A stretch of 64,000 bases of DNA from Rubinisphaera italica (GTDB lineage: Bacteria; Planctomycetota; Planctomycetia; Planctomycetales; Planctomycetaceae). The notes beneath the pieces are model-generated. The model made no database searches. It worked only from the letters and a program-made list of their open reading frames with translations, and was not told the DNA's origin. Location of the stretch: contig NZ_SJPG01000001.1 in the NCBI RefSeq assembly GCF_007859715.1, forward strand, positions 186,001 through 250,000, in the 5' to 3' direction. Positions 12,485 to 21,457 of the stretch are shown piece after piece. The position numbers and the translations under genes are program-made. The first letter of the stretch is position 1. Every line of letters starts with the position of its first letter.

Positions 12485-13168
12485 CTATCGGTGGCAGGTC
12501 GAACAATTCTCTTTTGGATGAATATTCAAACTGACAGCAATCTCGGCACCAATATCTTCCTGCCCTGGACCGGGCTCCCAGGCGAGATTCGTCACTTCAT
12601 CCACGGGCCTTAAACTTGGCTCAGGATTGCGGTGACACGTCAAGCAGAACCCCATCGACAACGTCGCCTTCTGCTCAACCACATCCATTCGATCAACCCT
12701 GCCGTGACAGGAAACACAACTCACCCCACGCGTAACATGGGCGCTGTGATTGAAATAAGCATAATCAGGCAGATCGTGAACCTTACGCCACAAGACGGAA
12801 TCACCAGTGACGGCAGCTTCACGAACAGGGGCAAGCTTTTTGCTTTTCACATGAATTGCAACCGTAAGCGACTGACCGTCCTTATCGACACCCTGATGAC
12901 AATTCAAACAGGTCGCGACTGGAGGAATCGCAGCCTTGGCAGCAAATTCAACAGTATTGTGACAATACCGGCAATCCATTTTCAGCTGCCCGGCATGCAG
13001 AGCATGACTGAACGGAACGGGCTGCTCTGGACGATAGCCGACATCAGAAGTTAAGGGATGCACGCCGTAAGCAAACAGCCCTGTATAATAAAGCACGCCG
13101 ATACCCATGAAGCCGGCAACGGCAGGCAAGAGTGGGTTGATCCACGCAGGAAAATGAAATCGACTCAT
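12485..13168 (-). CDS. actA: Alternative complex III subunit ActA, pentaheme cytochrome c
   Basis: 227 residues from ATG at 13168 with GGTGA about 7 bases upstream. One N-terminal transmembrane helix ([20 protein letters not shown]) is followed by five heme-binding motifs in order: CRYCH, CLNCH, CVSCH, CLTCH and CSTCH. Five hemes is the number expected for ActA. The distal His ligands [11 protein letters not shown] and YFNHSAHV are also visible. ActA accepts electrons from ActB and hands them to ActE-type heme or to the oxidase. This is the first gene of the minus-strand operon; its promoter must lie between 13169 and 13579, shared with a divergent TPR gene. Confidence 0.95.
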   Translation of the reverse strand: MSRFHFPAWINPLLPAVAGFMGIGVLYYTGLFAYGVHPLTSDVGYRPEQPVPFSHALHAGQLKMDCRYCHNTVEFAAKAAIPPVATCLNCHQGVDKDGQSLTVAIHVKSKKLAPVREAAVTGDSVLWRKVHDLPDYAYFNHSAHVTRGVSCVSCHGRVDRMDVVEQKATLSMGFCLTCHRNPEPSLRPVDEVTNLAWEPGPGQEDIGAEIAVSLNIHPKENCSTCHR

Positions 13169-13579
13169 AATTCACCAGGCTAAGCAGCGGTTTTCAGCTT
13201 CCAGGATAATTGCATCATGCAATTTAGAAAAACCAATCGAAGAAACAAGAAACCTGCTAAACACAGATTGAGAACATCAACTAAGACCTTTTCGGGATCA
13301 TAGTCACTTCATCGAAAAATGGAACCGCCGCAACAGAGAAGATCGCGTGACAAATTGCCGCAGAATCTCTCGAGCCAGCGTTCCCCGGTTCTTTTCTGCC
13401 GAATTTGTCTATCTGACACTGGATGACCATTCAGAATTTCGGACGAGTATCTGGGGCAAAACTCATTTGATGTGGTAAATTTTATGGGGGTTACCTACAA
13501 GAGACTCGTAACGGCTGTTAATTTCGAGGATAATGTACTCAGATCATTTGAGCCCCGTCCCAATAGGAAAGAGTCACCG
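13169..13579. promoter_or_regulatory. Divergent intergenic region between the ACIII operon and the TPR gene
   Basis: 411 bases without a supported gene, between actA (leftward) and the TPR gene (rightward). It must contain promoters for both, but I see no sigma-70-like box pair that I trust. AGGAAAG just before 13580 is the ribosome site of the TPR gene. No riboswitch or operator is evident. Confidence 0.5.
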
Positions 13580-14977
13580 ATGAGTGGAGCCGAGGATATT
13601 GCCAAGCAATGCTGGCAGCGTGGTACGAAAGCTGTTAACAGCGAAGATTACGACTACGCCACCGATATGTTCCATAAGGCTGCTGTACTTGTTCCCGATA
13701 ATCTGGCCTATCGACAATCCCTGAGAGCCGCCGAGTTCAAAAAATACAAGAACAACGGCAAGGGGGCTGGCATGATGTCGAAGCCCAAACTGGTCAGCCT
13801 CCGGCAAAAACTCTCGCGTGCCCGCTCGAAAAAAGAATGGGATGAAGTCGATCGCATCGCTGAAGAAGCCCTCAAGCTGAATCCCTGGGACGCTGGTTTC
13901 AATGCCAGTGCTGGTGAAGCCTGTCTGGAACGGGGATATAATACAGTTGCGATCTTTGCCTATCGGACCGCTACAGGCCCAATGGGAGAGCCGGATAATG
14001 TCAAGCTCCTGCGTGAATTTGGTCACCTCCTTATGGAGGACCGACAATTCAATGAAGCGGCTGGAATTTGGAATAAGGTTCATAAGCTCGATCCGACCGA
14101 TGGTCATGCTCGTCAAATGATGACTGCTGCTCAATTTGAGCAAACGATTAAACAAGGCAACTTTGACGAAGCGGAAACAACTCGCGACGTCATGACAGAT
14201 GCGGAAATCAGTTCTCGATTGGGGACTAAACCAAAGCGAGGCGAAGCCGATGCTCCCGGACAGGATCCGGAACAGGATTTATTGCATCAAATTCGCAAAG
14301 ACCCCAAAAGTGTTGAGCTTCATCAGAAACTGGCCCACCATTACGAAACCAAGGATCAATTTGACAAAGCTTATGAAGCCTTGGAGAAAGCTCTGGAACT
14401 TTCTAAGGGAGACCGGGCAATCCATGAGCTGGTCGAAGATCTCGAGCTGAAACAGAAAAATAAAGAGCTGGATAACCTCAAGGATGCTGCTCGCAAAGAT
14501 CCCGACAACGAAGATGCAAAAAAAGCACATTCCCGATTTGCCCGTAAACTGCTCGACCGGGAAATTGAAATCATGGCGGAGCGGACATTGCGATATCCTC
14601 AGGATAAACGCCTGAAATATGAATTGGCCCGCCGTTATAAACGACTCAACCGCTGGTCCGATGCCATTCCACTCTATCAGCAAGCCAGCCTCGACCCACG
14701 GCTCGAAGTCGACGCCCTGGTTTCTTTAGGAAACTGTTTTCTGAAAGACAACAAACCGACACTCGCGAAAAAGCAATTCCTTAAAGTAGTCCCTTTAATT
14801 TCCTACGAAGATAAACCCGATCGTTTCAAGGAAGTGCATTATCTGCTCGGAAGGATTTTGGAAAAAGAAGGGGATAAGAAATCCGCCGAGGATCATTACG
14901 GCGAAATCCTCGCTGTTGATTACGACTATCGCGATGTCCGGGATCGACTCCAGGGACTCGACGCAAAAGACGACTGA
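13580..14977 (+). CDS. Tetratricopeptide-repeat protein
   Basis: 465 residues, cytoplasmic by appearance (no signal or membrane helix). Helical repeats of TPR type run through most of the protein, for example GTKAVNSEDYDYATDMFHKA, HHYETKDQFDKAYEALEKAL and ARRYKRLNRWSDAIPLYQQA, with a Lys/Asp-rich linker about 310-350 (ELDNLKDAARKDPDNEDAKK). TPR proteins are scaffolds for protein-protein contact; the partner here is unknown. ATG at 13580 (MSGAEDIAKQCW) is preferred to a start 108 bases upstream because AGGAAAG precedes it. Divergent from the respiratory operon; no functional link is shown. Confidence 0.85.
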   Translation: MSGAEDIAKQCWQRGTKAVNSEDYDYATDMFHKAAVLVPDNLAYRQSLRAAEFKKYKNNGKGAGMMSKPKLVSLRQKLSRARSKKEWDEVDRIAEEALKLNPWDAGFNASAGEACLERGYNTVAIFAYRTATGPMGEPDNVKLLREFGHLLMEDRQFNEAAGIWNKVHKLDPTDGHARQMMTAAQFEQTIKQGNFDEAETTRDVMTDAEISSRLGTKPKRGEADAPGQDPEQDLLHQIRKDPKSVELHQKLAHHYETKDQFDKAYEALEKALELSKGDRAIHELVEDLELKQKNKELDNLKDAARKDPDNEDAKKAHSRFARKLLDREIEIMAERTLRYPQDKRLKYELARRYKRLNRWSDAIPLYQQASLDPRLEVDALVSLGNCFLKDNKPTLAKKQFLKVVPLISYEDKPDRFKEVHYLLGRILEKEGDKKSAEDHYGEILAVDYDYRDVRDRLQGLDAKDD

Positions 14978-14995
14978 ATTCTGTTTCGCGCGTAA

Positions 14996-15076
14996 GATGA
15001 CGGGGGCACTCTCTATGAGAAGCCCTCAAATTCTAGAACTTCCTGGGGGCTTCCGCTATCACAGAACGCCCGCCAC
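14996..15076. repeat. Dispersed inverted-repeat element, family A, copy 1
   Basis: An 81-base element just after the TPR stop codon. It shares with 60285-60370 and 43722-43778 a ggcgg-type left end, the core gggggcttcc, then agaacgcc and a cgccac right end. Left and right ends are partial inverted complements. This copy is the most diverged. Family A elements all lie directly downstream of genes. Confidence 0.65.
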
Positions 15077-15484
15077 ACAAAGCCACCTGAATGGAATCAG
15101 GTTTTGTATGTGATTCCTGTTAAAAATGACCGTGTGCAATTTTTGGATGCTTTAATAATCGTTCGTGTTGTTCTCCCACCCATCAACACGTTTCAATGAT
15201 CCACCCTGGAAACTCATTCATGGGATCCGTTGTTGATTAGTAAGCGCCCAACAACATTCAACATTGAAGGCACATTTCGTCAGACAGGAGATGTTCGACG
15301 GGTCGTTCCTATTCATTGACTCACAACGACTCACAAACGTGTAATAAACACATGCAATTCTGTCGAAGTGAATGCTTGATACTCTCTACGTCACTGATTA
15401 TCGTGACTCACAAGCTGATTAAAGTCCTGGCAAATGATCTCTGTGAGGGCTTTTCCTGATAACGATTCACAGAAATAGATTGCC
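15077..15484. other. Intergenic stretch, nothing recognised
   Basis: About 400 bases upstream of the SGNH hydrolase gene. No open frame of convincing composition, no tRNA and no strong terminator was seen. It probably holds the hydrolase promoter. Confidence 0.4.
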
Positions 15485-16642
15485 ATGTTATCGATGAACT
15501 CTTACTCCATGCGAACTCTCCTCGTCGTTGCCTCCTGCATTTTAATCGCAAAAACTTTACCAGCACAGGAACAATTAGAGGTCCCTCAAAAATGGACTTA
15601 TTCTCCTGAACTCCTCAAACCATTCTGGCGAGGAGATCTCGTCGAACAGGAATCCGTTCTTTTTCTAAAAAGTAAACCTGAGGAGCCGGCGCGAGGAAAG
15701 GTCTTGTTTCCCATCGAGGAAGTTATCTCGGTACGTAGTTCTGCGGGGGACAAAATTTATCAGGAAGGTATCGATTATCAATATGATGTCGGAACCCGTG
15801 AACTGATTATTCCGGCAGGGTCTGAGATTGTCACATCAGTCGCTTCAGACCTGCGACGCCCCGCGAATTCGCAAAGACACCAGTTGACGCATCGTGATGG
15901 CAACGGAGAAATTCTATTTGGTAGCGGATTAGATTATCATCAAATGCAAACATCCGTGACCTATAAAAAAGCCAATTCTACTTGGCCTCTCATGATGCCG
16001 GAATACGATGCCAGCGTTCTGCCGATTACACTGCAGAAATTACAGGATCAACAGGAAATTTCCATAGTCCTGCTGGGAGATAGCATCTCCACGGGATGCA
16101 ATGCCTCAGGTTGGGGAGGTGGTGCTCCTTATCAACCGCCGTATCAGGATCTGCTCGTCCAGCATTTACAACATCATTATCAGGCAAAAGTTAAGCTGAC
16201 GAATCTTTCGGTAGGTGGAAAGTCGACTCCATGGGGGCTGACAATGATTGAAAAGGTGACTGAGCACAAACCCGATCTGGTCATCCTCGCCTTTGGAATG
16301 AATGATTCGGCTGGTCGTTCCGCTGAAGAGTACGGTCAAAACACTGCCAAGATGATTAAGGCCACTCGCGATGTGCTACCACAAACCGAATTCATTTTGA
16401 TTGCAACCATGCTGGGAAATCGAGATTGGACTCGACTTCATCACGAAATCTTTCCTTTATACCGCAACGAACTCGCAGCGTTGTGTGAGCCGGGGATTGC
16501 GTTGGCCGATATGACAAGTGTCTGGAACCAACTTCTTAAGTGGAAAAAAGATGCGGATTTGACTGGCAACGGGGTCAATCACCCCAACGATTTCGGTCAT
16601 CGTATCTATGCTCAGGTTCTTGCCTCATTACTCATCAAGTGA
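15485..16642 (+). CDS. Exported SGNH/GDSL-family hydrolase
   Basis: 385 residues. A signal peptide (MRTLLVVASCILIAKTLPAQ region) indicates export. Residues about 25-185 form an N-terminal beta-rich domain of unknown role; residues about 190-385 are an SGNH hydrolase with block I VLLGDSISTGC (nucleophile Ser), block II NLSVGGKSTPWG (Gly), block III FGMNDS (Asn) and block V GVNHPNDFGH (Asp/His). Enzymes of this fold are esterases or acetyl-esterases, often on polysaccharide; the substrate cannot be told. Several Met codons lie at the start (15485, 15494, 15509) and none has a clear ribosome site. A good terminator follows at 16764. Confidence 0.88.
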   Translation: MLSMNSYSMRTLLVVASCILIAKTLPAQEQLEVPQKWTYSPELLKPFWRGDLVEQESVLFLKSKPEEPARGKVLFPIEEVISVRSSAGDKIYQEGIDYQYDVGTRELIIPAGSEIVTSVASDLRRPANSQRHQLTHRDGNGEILFGSGLDYHQMQTSVTYKKANSTWPLMMPEYDASVLPITLQKLQDQQEISIVLLGDSISTGCNASGWGGGAPYQPPYQDLLVQHLQHHYQAKVKLTNLSVGGKSTPWGLTMIEKVTEHKPDLVILAFGMNDSAGRSAEEYGQNTAKMIKATRDVLPQTEFILIATMLGNRDWTRLHHEIFPLYRNELAALCEPGIALADMTSVWNQLLKWKKDADLTGNGVNHPNDFGHRIYAQVLASLLIK

Positions 16643-16763
16643 AGGGCTCGATGATATCGTGCGGAATTAGGAGTTTGTGGCAACTGGTGTCGCTCAGGCA
16701 GTTCCTGTCCTACAAGATTTTCAGTAACTTCACGTATGTCCAATATTGCAAACGCTGATTTAG

Positions 16764-16796
16764 GCTGCGTTGATCTGTCGATCGACGCAGCTTGTT
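16764..16796 (+). terminator. Intrinsic terminator after the SGNH hydrolase gene
   Basis: A hairpin with a 12-base-pair stem (one G-T pair) and a 4-base loop (tgtc): gctgcgttgatc pairs with gatcgacgcagc, followed by ttgttt. The T-tract is short, so strength is uncertain. Confidence 0.7.
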
Positions 16797-16901
16797 TCAT
16801 TTCCTTCTGTTGATTCGGAGAAATATTCGGTAAACTGAAAGGAGATCCCCAACCAGTTCAGAAATCTCTTGCTCCTCCTCATTTGGGCAAACGGTGACAT
16901 C

Positions 16902-18227
16902 ATGACGACTACCCTCATTAATAATGCAATCTGCGTATTTCCCGACCATCTAGACCAGCTCGATGTCCTGCTGCGGAATGGGAAAATTGAAATCGATCCT
17001 GCCGATACCTCTTCTGCAGATGAAGTGGTCGATGCCACGGGTTTGCATCTCATCCCTGGTATCATTGACGATCAGGTCCACTTCCGCGACCCGGGACTGA
17101 CCCATAAAGAAGACCTGCACACTGGGTCGCGGGCCTGTGCAGCTGGGGGCATTACAACTTTTCTGGAAATGCCTAATACGAATCCGACAACCACAACGGT
17201 TCAGGCTCTGCACGATAAACTGGATCTGGCAGCCGGGAAGTCGATCGTTAATTACGGATTTTATATTGGAGCAACGACCGACAATATCGAGGAACTAAAA
17301 AAGGCTGAGCGCACACCCGGAATCAAAATCTTTATTGGTTCGAGCACTGGGAATTTACTGGTCGATGATCAGGAAGCTCTCAAGCAGATTTTTGCGGAAA
17401 CTACGTTGCCAATTTGTGCCCATTGCGAGGATGAAGCGACCGTGCGGGCGAATGCGGTCAAACTGGCTGGCGGGAAATCTTTTGCCGATCATTCGCTGAT
17501 TCGCAACCATGAAGCCGCAATCATCTCAACAAGACGGGCGATGGATCTGGCGATCAAATACAATCATCGATTTCACGTACTCCATGTTTCAACCGCTGAA
17601 GAATGTGACATGCTGTACTCGTATTATGCAAGTCTTGAATCGATGAACGACTGCATCATCACCGCGGAAGCCTGCCCACATCATCTCTATTTCAGTATCG
17701 ACGATTACGAACGACTCGGTTCGCTGATTCAAATGAATCCTTCCGTGAAAACGAAGAAGGATATCAAGCGATTGTGGCGAGCATTGAATGAATGGACAAT
17801 TACCGTCATCGCGACCGATCACGCGCCTCACACATTAGAAGAGAAGAAACAGCCTTATCCGAAATCGCCATCAGGTTTACCAGCCGTCGAAAATTCACTG
17901 GCATTAATGCTCGATGCGGTGAATCGAAACATGATTCGGCTGGAAAATATCATAAACGCGATGACGATCAATCCTGCTCGCGTCTGGAACATTGCCAACA
18001 AGGGTGCACTTTGGGAGGGGTACGATGCTGATGTCGTACTTGTCGATCTGAATTTGAAAAAGACAATCCTTAACGAATATCAGTTAACGAAAAGCGGCTG
18101 GTCGCCCTGGCACGGCACCGAACTGACCGGCTGGCCCGTCAAAACGTGGTGCAATGGCGAAGTTGTGTTTGATGGCAAGACTGTGAATACCGAACATCGC
18201 GGACGTGAAGTGACGTTTAATCGTTGA
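16902..18227 (+). CDS. pyrC: Dihydroorotase
   Basis: 441 residues. Catalyses the reversible ring closure of carbamoyl aspartate to dihydroorotate in pyrimidine synthesis. Amidohydrolase landmarks: [29 protein letters not shown], metal ligands in CAHCEDE and [19 protein letters not shown], and the catalytic Asp in [12 protein letters not shown]. The usual HxH at the start of the barrel reads QVH here. I recall the same DDQVHFREPG pattern in Bacteroidetes dihydroorotases, so this is a subgroup trait rather than loss of function. ATG at 16902 is used instead of one 33 bases earlier because [10 protein letters not shown] starts the conserved first strand. Cytoplasmic; no other pyr genes nearby. 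Confidence 0.92.
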   Translation: MTTTLINNAICVFPDHLDQLDVLLRNGKIEIDPADTSSADEVVDATGLHLIPGIIDDQVHFRDPGLTHKEDLHTGSRACAAGGITTFLEMPNTNPTTTTVQALHDKLDLAAGKSIVNYGFYIGATTDNIEELKKAERTPGIKIFIGSSTGNLLVDDQEALKQIFAETTLPICAHCEDEATVRANAVKLAGGKSFADHSLIRNHEAAIISTRRAMDLAIKYNHRFHVLHVSTAEECDMLYSYYASLESMNDCIITAEACPHHLYFSIDDYERLGSLIQMNPSVKTKKDIKRLWRALNEWTITVIATDHAPHTLEEKKQPYPKSPSGLPAVENSLALMLDAVNRNMIRLENIINAMTINPARVWNIANKGALWEGYDADVVLVDLNLKKTILNEYQLTKSGWSPWHGTELTGWPVKTWCNGEVVFDGKTVNTEHRGREVTFNR

Positions 18228-18288
18228 GAATCAAAAGCTGATCTCAAGTCGCAATTAAATATATTAAACAAGAATTAAAAGGTAGATA

Positions 18289-18798
18289 ATGACGCTCAAG
18301 GAAAGACTTCGTTTCGGGCTCGAACATGCTCGCCGCGTGACGAATAAACTTCTGGATGAGATTCAGGAACCGAACGACTGGGTACTTCGCCCCACTCCAA
18401 ATGCCAACCACGCCATGTGGATTGCCGGACATCTGGCATTAACGGATAACCGTTTTGCGATCATGCTTGACCCACCCTCGGCGATTGACCTGGATCATTT
18501 GAAGGATCTATTTGGAAAATTTTCGCAACCGCAGGAAGAACTCTCGGCTTATCCCAGCGTGAAAGAAGTCCGCGAATTGATGCGGGATCGTCGGCAGAAT
18601 TTCCTACGAATTCTCGACAACTGCAGTGAAGAGGATTTGGAGCAACCGACTCCCGAAGGAGCTCCCCCCTTCATGCCGAATGTGGGCATGGTCTTTCAAA
18701 TGGCCGCCTGGCATGAACCGATTCACACCGGCCAATTAACAATAATCCACCGCATACTCGGCAATACCCCGTTGGCTGATCGCCCAGTCGGGAAATAG
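18289..18798 (+). CDS. DinB-superfamily protein (DinB_2 type)
   Basis: 169 residues. Four-helix DinB fold with three candidate metal-binding His: IAGHLALTDNR near residue 44, and AWHEPIHTGQL near residue 140. Such proteins include thiol-dependent transferases (bacillithiol or mycothiol S-transferases) and many of unknown role. Its position 161 bases before a BshB1-like deacetylase gene is suggestive of thiol metabolism, but this is inference. ATG at 18289 follows a weak AAGGTAG site. The stop is directly followed by a repeat element (18803). Confidence 0.85.
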   Translation: MTLKERLRFGLEHARRVTNKLLDEIQEPNDWVLRPTPNANHAMWIAGHLALTDNRFAIMLDPPSAIDLDHLKDLFGKFSQPQEELSAYPSVKEVRELMRDRRQNFLRILDNCSEEDLEQPTPEGAPPFMPNVGMVFQMAAWHEPIHTGQLTIIHRILGNTPLADRPVGK

Positions 18799-18802
18799 AA
18801 AT

Positions 18803-18936
18803 GTAGGGTGCGTCCTGACGCACCATGCTCGACTCATATTACCGTTTGATATTGAGAGTTCGTTATACCATCTTTTTACAGGATACGATTGTTCTGCATT
18901 CGCATATCCATTCCGGTGCGTCAAGACGCACCCTAC
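18803..18936. repeat. Family B element: two REP palindromes in inverted orientation (MITE-like)
   Basis: A 134-base element. The left end (18803-18824) and right end (18915-18936) are inverted complements at 21 of 22 positions. Each end is itself a palindrome of the form ggtgcgtcNNgacgcacc preceded or followed by a ta-gg/cc-ta dinucleotide context. It lies 5 bases after the DinB stop and 23 bases before bshB1. A single copy of the same palindrome directly follows the RAYT remnant at 22403-22422, which fits the known RAYT-REP relation. Confidence 0.85.
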
Positions 18937-18959
18937 TAGACTACATATTGAAACCCCTT

Positions 18960-19649
18960 ATGTTAGATCTTCTCGTTGTCGCGACACATCCGGATGATGC
19001 GGAAATCAGTGTTGGGGGAATTATCCTCAAAGCCATTTCCGAAGGGCTGCAGGTCGGAATTCTCGACTTAACGTCAGGAGAACCAACTCCTCATGGAACG
19101 GATGCAGGACGTCTTCAGGAAACCGCGGCAGCCACCAAAACGCTTGGAGTTCAATGGCGGGAAAATTTAAATTTGCCAAATCGGAAACTCGAAGCCACGC
19201 TCAGCGATCGGCGAGCGTTGACGAATGTCTTTCGCACAACCCGACCGAAAATGATTCTGGCTCCCTGGTCCGAAGATGCTCATCCCGATCATGTCCGCGC
19301 CAGCCAACTCTGCGACGATGCCCGCTTCTGGGCAAAACTTTCCCGTTCCGACCTGGAAGGCAAAGCCTACTGGCCACCAAAGATGCTCTACTATTTCAGC
19401 GTCCATTTGCGGATTCATCCTAAGCCGAGTGTTGTCGTGGATATCAGCGAGCACCTCGAACAAAAAATGCAGGCGATTGCCTGCTATGAATCGCAAATCA
19501 AAACGGGACGAGACCAGAATTTCCCAACCGTCTTGGACGACATCCGCGACCGCGCCCGCTACTGGGGCTGGGCCATCCATTCCACTTATGCCGAACCGCT
19601 GATTTCACGCGAGGAGATCGGAGTGCATTCGATGAGTGGACTCATGTGA
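18960..19649 (+). CDS. bshB1: PIG-L/LmbE deacetylase, BshB1-like (bacillithiol biosynthesis)
   Basis: 229 residues. Zn-dependent deacetylase of the PIG-L fold; BshB1 removes acetyl from GlcNAc-malate in bacillithiol synthesis. Visible motifs are [15 protein letters not shown] (Zn ligands His and Asp/Glu of the AHPDD motif), [20 protein letters not shown] and [14 protein letters not shown] (third Zn ligand), all matching BshB1. Length matches the family (about 230). The frame is open 135 bases upstream, but that part is encoded by the family B repeat, so ATG at 18960 ([13 protein letters not shown]) is taken. A GlcNAc-PI deacetylase of another pathway cannot be excluded. A bidirectional terminator follows. 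Confidence 0.85.
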   Translation: MLDLLVVATHPDDAEISVGGIILKAISEGLQVGILDLTSGEPTPHGTDAGRLQETAAATKTLGVQWRENLNLPNRKLEATLSDRRALTNVFRTTRPKMILAPWSEDAHPDHVRASQLCDDARFWAKLSRSDLEGKAYWPPKMLYYFSVHLRIHPKPSVVVDISEHLEQKMQAIACYESQIKTGRDQNFPTVLDDIRDRARYWGWAIHSTYAEPLISREEIGVHSMSGLM

Positions 19650-19656
19650 AAACTAA

Positions 19657-19690
19657 GAAAAGCCGCCTGAATTCTCAGACGGCTTTTCTT
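19657..19690. terminator. Bidirectional intrinsic terminator between convergent genes
   Basis: The hairpin aaaagccgcctga-attct-cagacggctttt with A-tract on one side and T-tract on the other lies between the stop of bshB1 (19649) and the stop of the leftward coiled-coil gene (19712). It can end transcription in both directions. Confidence 0.85.
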
Positions 19691-19711
19691 GTTAACTCTA
19701 CTTGGAATACT

Positions 19712-20953
19712 CTACTCAAGATCAGTCGGAACTGGAACTTTGAGAGTTTCAGAGCCTTCGTGATTGATCGGTCCCATGACGGGTGAGTGAATCTGATGTT
19801 CTGCGATTCGGCTGGATTTGTGTGATCGGCCGTCGGCGATCCGACGATCCAGAATCACGCGGGCGGCATCGCGAACTTCGACATCGCTCAGGCGTCGCAA
19901 GTCACTCAGTTGAATCAGCGGTTTCAAGACAGCCAGAGTGTCTTCAACAGTCGATTTGAGTATTGTGATTTCCTGAAGCTCGCTTCGCATGTTTGATAAC
20001 AGAGCAGCCTGATGTTCGAGTTCGAGTTGGAAATCTTCAAGGAGTTCTACTGTCTGAATGGCAGAAGTGATTCGAGTATTGTCGGTTGCCAGGTCTTTTT
20101 GGAAAGTCATCATTTCCTGTAGATTGACAGACGCTTTGGTCAGGTCTTCCTGATTTTGCTCCAGCAGTTTGGCTTCCAGGGCAGCCATGCGAGCCAGACT
20201 CTGCTCAGCTTCAGGAATTGCTTCCTGCTGTTTGATGATTTGAGCGTGCAATCCGTCAATTTTAGTCAGTATCTCATTAGATTCTTCCAGATTTGACTTC
20301 TTGGCAACAATTTTATTCGTCAAGTCATCCATGGCTGTTAAGACCATGCTGGCTTCATTCATGCCTTCTGCTTGCTTTGACATCCGCTCGGTCACATGTT
20401 GAACATCTGCCATCACTTGATCGGCTGCCAGCAGATCCTGACGAGTTATATTAGCCGACTTGCCTAAACGAACAACATGCTCATTCATAGATACCATGTG
20501 AGCCAGGGAATCCTGAGACTGGGCAATCGATTCCGACTGTGTCTTCAAAACTGTCTGCATGGAAGCGAGGTTGTCGAGAGTATTCATGGCCACATCCTGA
20601 CCGGAACTCAAGGCCAGAACGTCATCTCGCATTTTACGAATTGAGGCGAGTGACTGCTGAACTTCAGACATCTGCCGCTGTTGCTGACGCAGGCCTGTGA
20701 GTAGATCGTTGGTTTTCCACAAATCATCCCGAGTCCCAACCAGCATGTGCATTTCAGACTGCATCATTGCAATTTCCGACTCCAGAGTATGCATCCGCTC
20801 TGTCATTGGCTTAGTGACGGTCAGATACATACCGAACAGTCCAAACACCAAGCCAGCTGTCAGCATGGACCAGGTTTTTGAAATCTTACGATTCGGATTT
20901 GGTTTTGGGGAAATGTGTGCGTTGTGCTTGAAGTGAAAATTTTGGTTCGCCAC
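19712..20953 (-). CDS. Membrane-anchored coiled-coil protein, function unknown
   Basis: 413 residues from a GTG start at 20951-20953, supported by a perfect AGGAGG 9 bases upstream. A basic N-terminus (about 28 residues, with KPNPNRKISK) is followed by one transmembrane helix (WSMLTAGLVFGLFGMYLTV), then a continuous helical region of about 330 residues rich in Gln, Glu, Ser, Met and Leu that reads as coiled coil (for example LRQQQRQMSEVQQSLASIRK, NEILTKIDGLHAQIIKQQEA). The last 45 residues are polar. The arrangement resembles MCP-like or envelope-spanning tethers, but no signalling motif was found. Likely inner-membrane protein with an external or cytoplasmic rod. Stands alone, convergent with bshB1. 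Confidence 0.85.
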   Translation of the reverse strand: MANQNFHFKHNAHISPKPNPNRKISKTWSMLTAGLVFGLFGMYLTVTKPMTERMHTLESEIAMMQSEMHMLVGTRDDLWKTNDLLTGLRQQQRQMSEVQQSLASIRKMRDDVLALSSGQDVAMNTLDNLASMQTVLKTQSESIAQSQDSLAHMVSMNEHVVRLGKSANITRQDLLAADQVMADVQHVTERMSKQAEGMNEASMVLTAMDDLTNKIVAKKSNLEESNEILTKIDGLHAQIIKQQEAIPEAEQSLARMAALEAKLLEQNQEDLTKASVNLQEMMTFQKDLATDNTRITSAIQTVELLEDFQLELEHQAALLSNMRSELQEITILKSTVEDTLAVLKPLIQLSDLRRLSDVEVRDAARVILDRRIADGRSHKSSRIAEHQIHSPVMGPINHEGSETLKVPVPTDLE

Positions 20954-21166
20954 GGTATGGTCCTCCTGTCGCGTTGCAGGGGTACGCGACTTTATCGAGT
21001 TGAGATTGTATTTCCGAGACCAGGGTTGCCCGCTTTATCCAATCGGCAATGACATCCCATCCTTTCTCTACTCTCTGTTATCGCCATTTTTCGGTCATTC
21101 ATGTGGTTTGTCTCACTTTCCCATACGAGATTTCATACGTAGGGCGAATTAAACGAGGGGTAGGGA

Positions 21167-21457
21167 TTGCAACGATTCGGTCAGTTATTTCGGGTTGAGA
21201 ATACTTTACCCGACATTTATTCAGTTGGTGAGAAATTCGCTGGATGCTGGCGTACTCATCTCGAAACGCTCATCGATGAACAAGTACTTTCAGCGGAAAT
21301 TTTCGAGCAAGCTTCTGACAGTCTCAATTCAAAAAAAATTGAGGAAAGGAAGCCATTTACGTCTAGGCGATCTGCAATTACTCATTACAATACATGTTCA
21401 CTTGCTTATGAAAGAGTCCTCTTTAGGCCCCTTAGCGGCGAAGGAATTCCGCAATGA
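21167..21457 (+). CDS. Doubtful small ORF upstream of the BON-like gene
   Basis: 96 residues from a TTG start with GAGGGG-like sequence about 8 bases upstream. Its stop overlaps the next gene's ATG (ATGA), a pattern that often means translational coupling. No domain is recognised and the amino-acid content is not distinctive. A second frame (21195-21482) is open over the same stretch, which weakens the case. It may simply be leader sequence for the next gene. Confidence 0.25.
   Translation: MQRFGQLFRVENTLPDIYSVGEKFAGCWRTHLETLIDEQVLSAEIFEQASDSLNSKKIEERKPFTSRRSAITHYNTCSLAYERVLFRPLSGEGIPQ

Noticed and set aside
13574..14155. 193-residue minus-strand frame inside the TPR gene
   Set aside because: The TPR repeats are on the plus strand with a good ribosome site; the other frame has no known motif.
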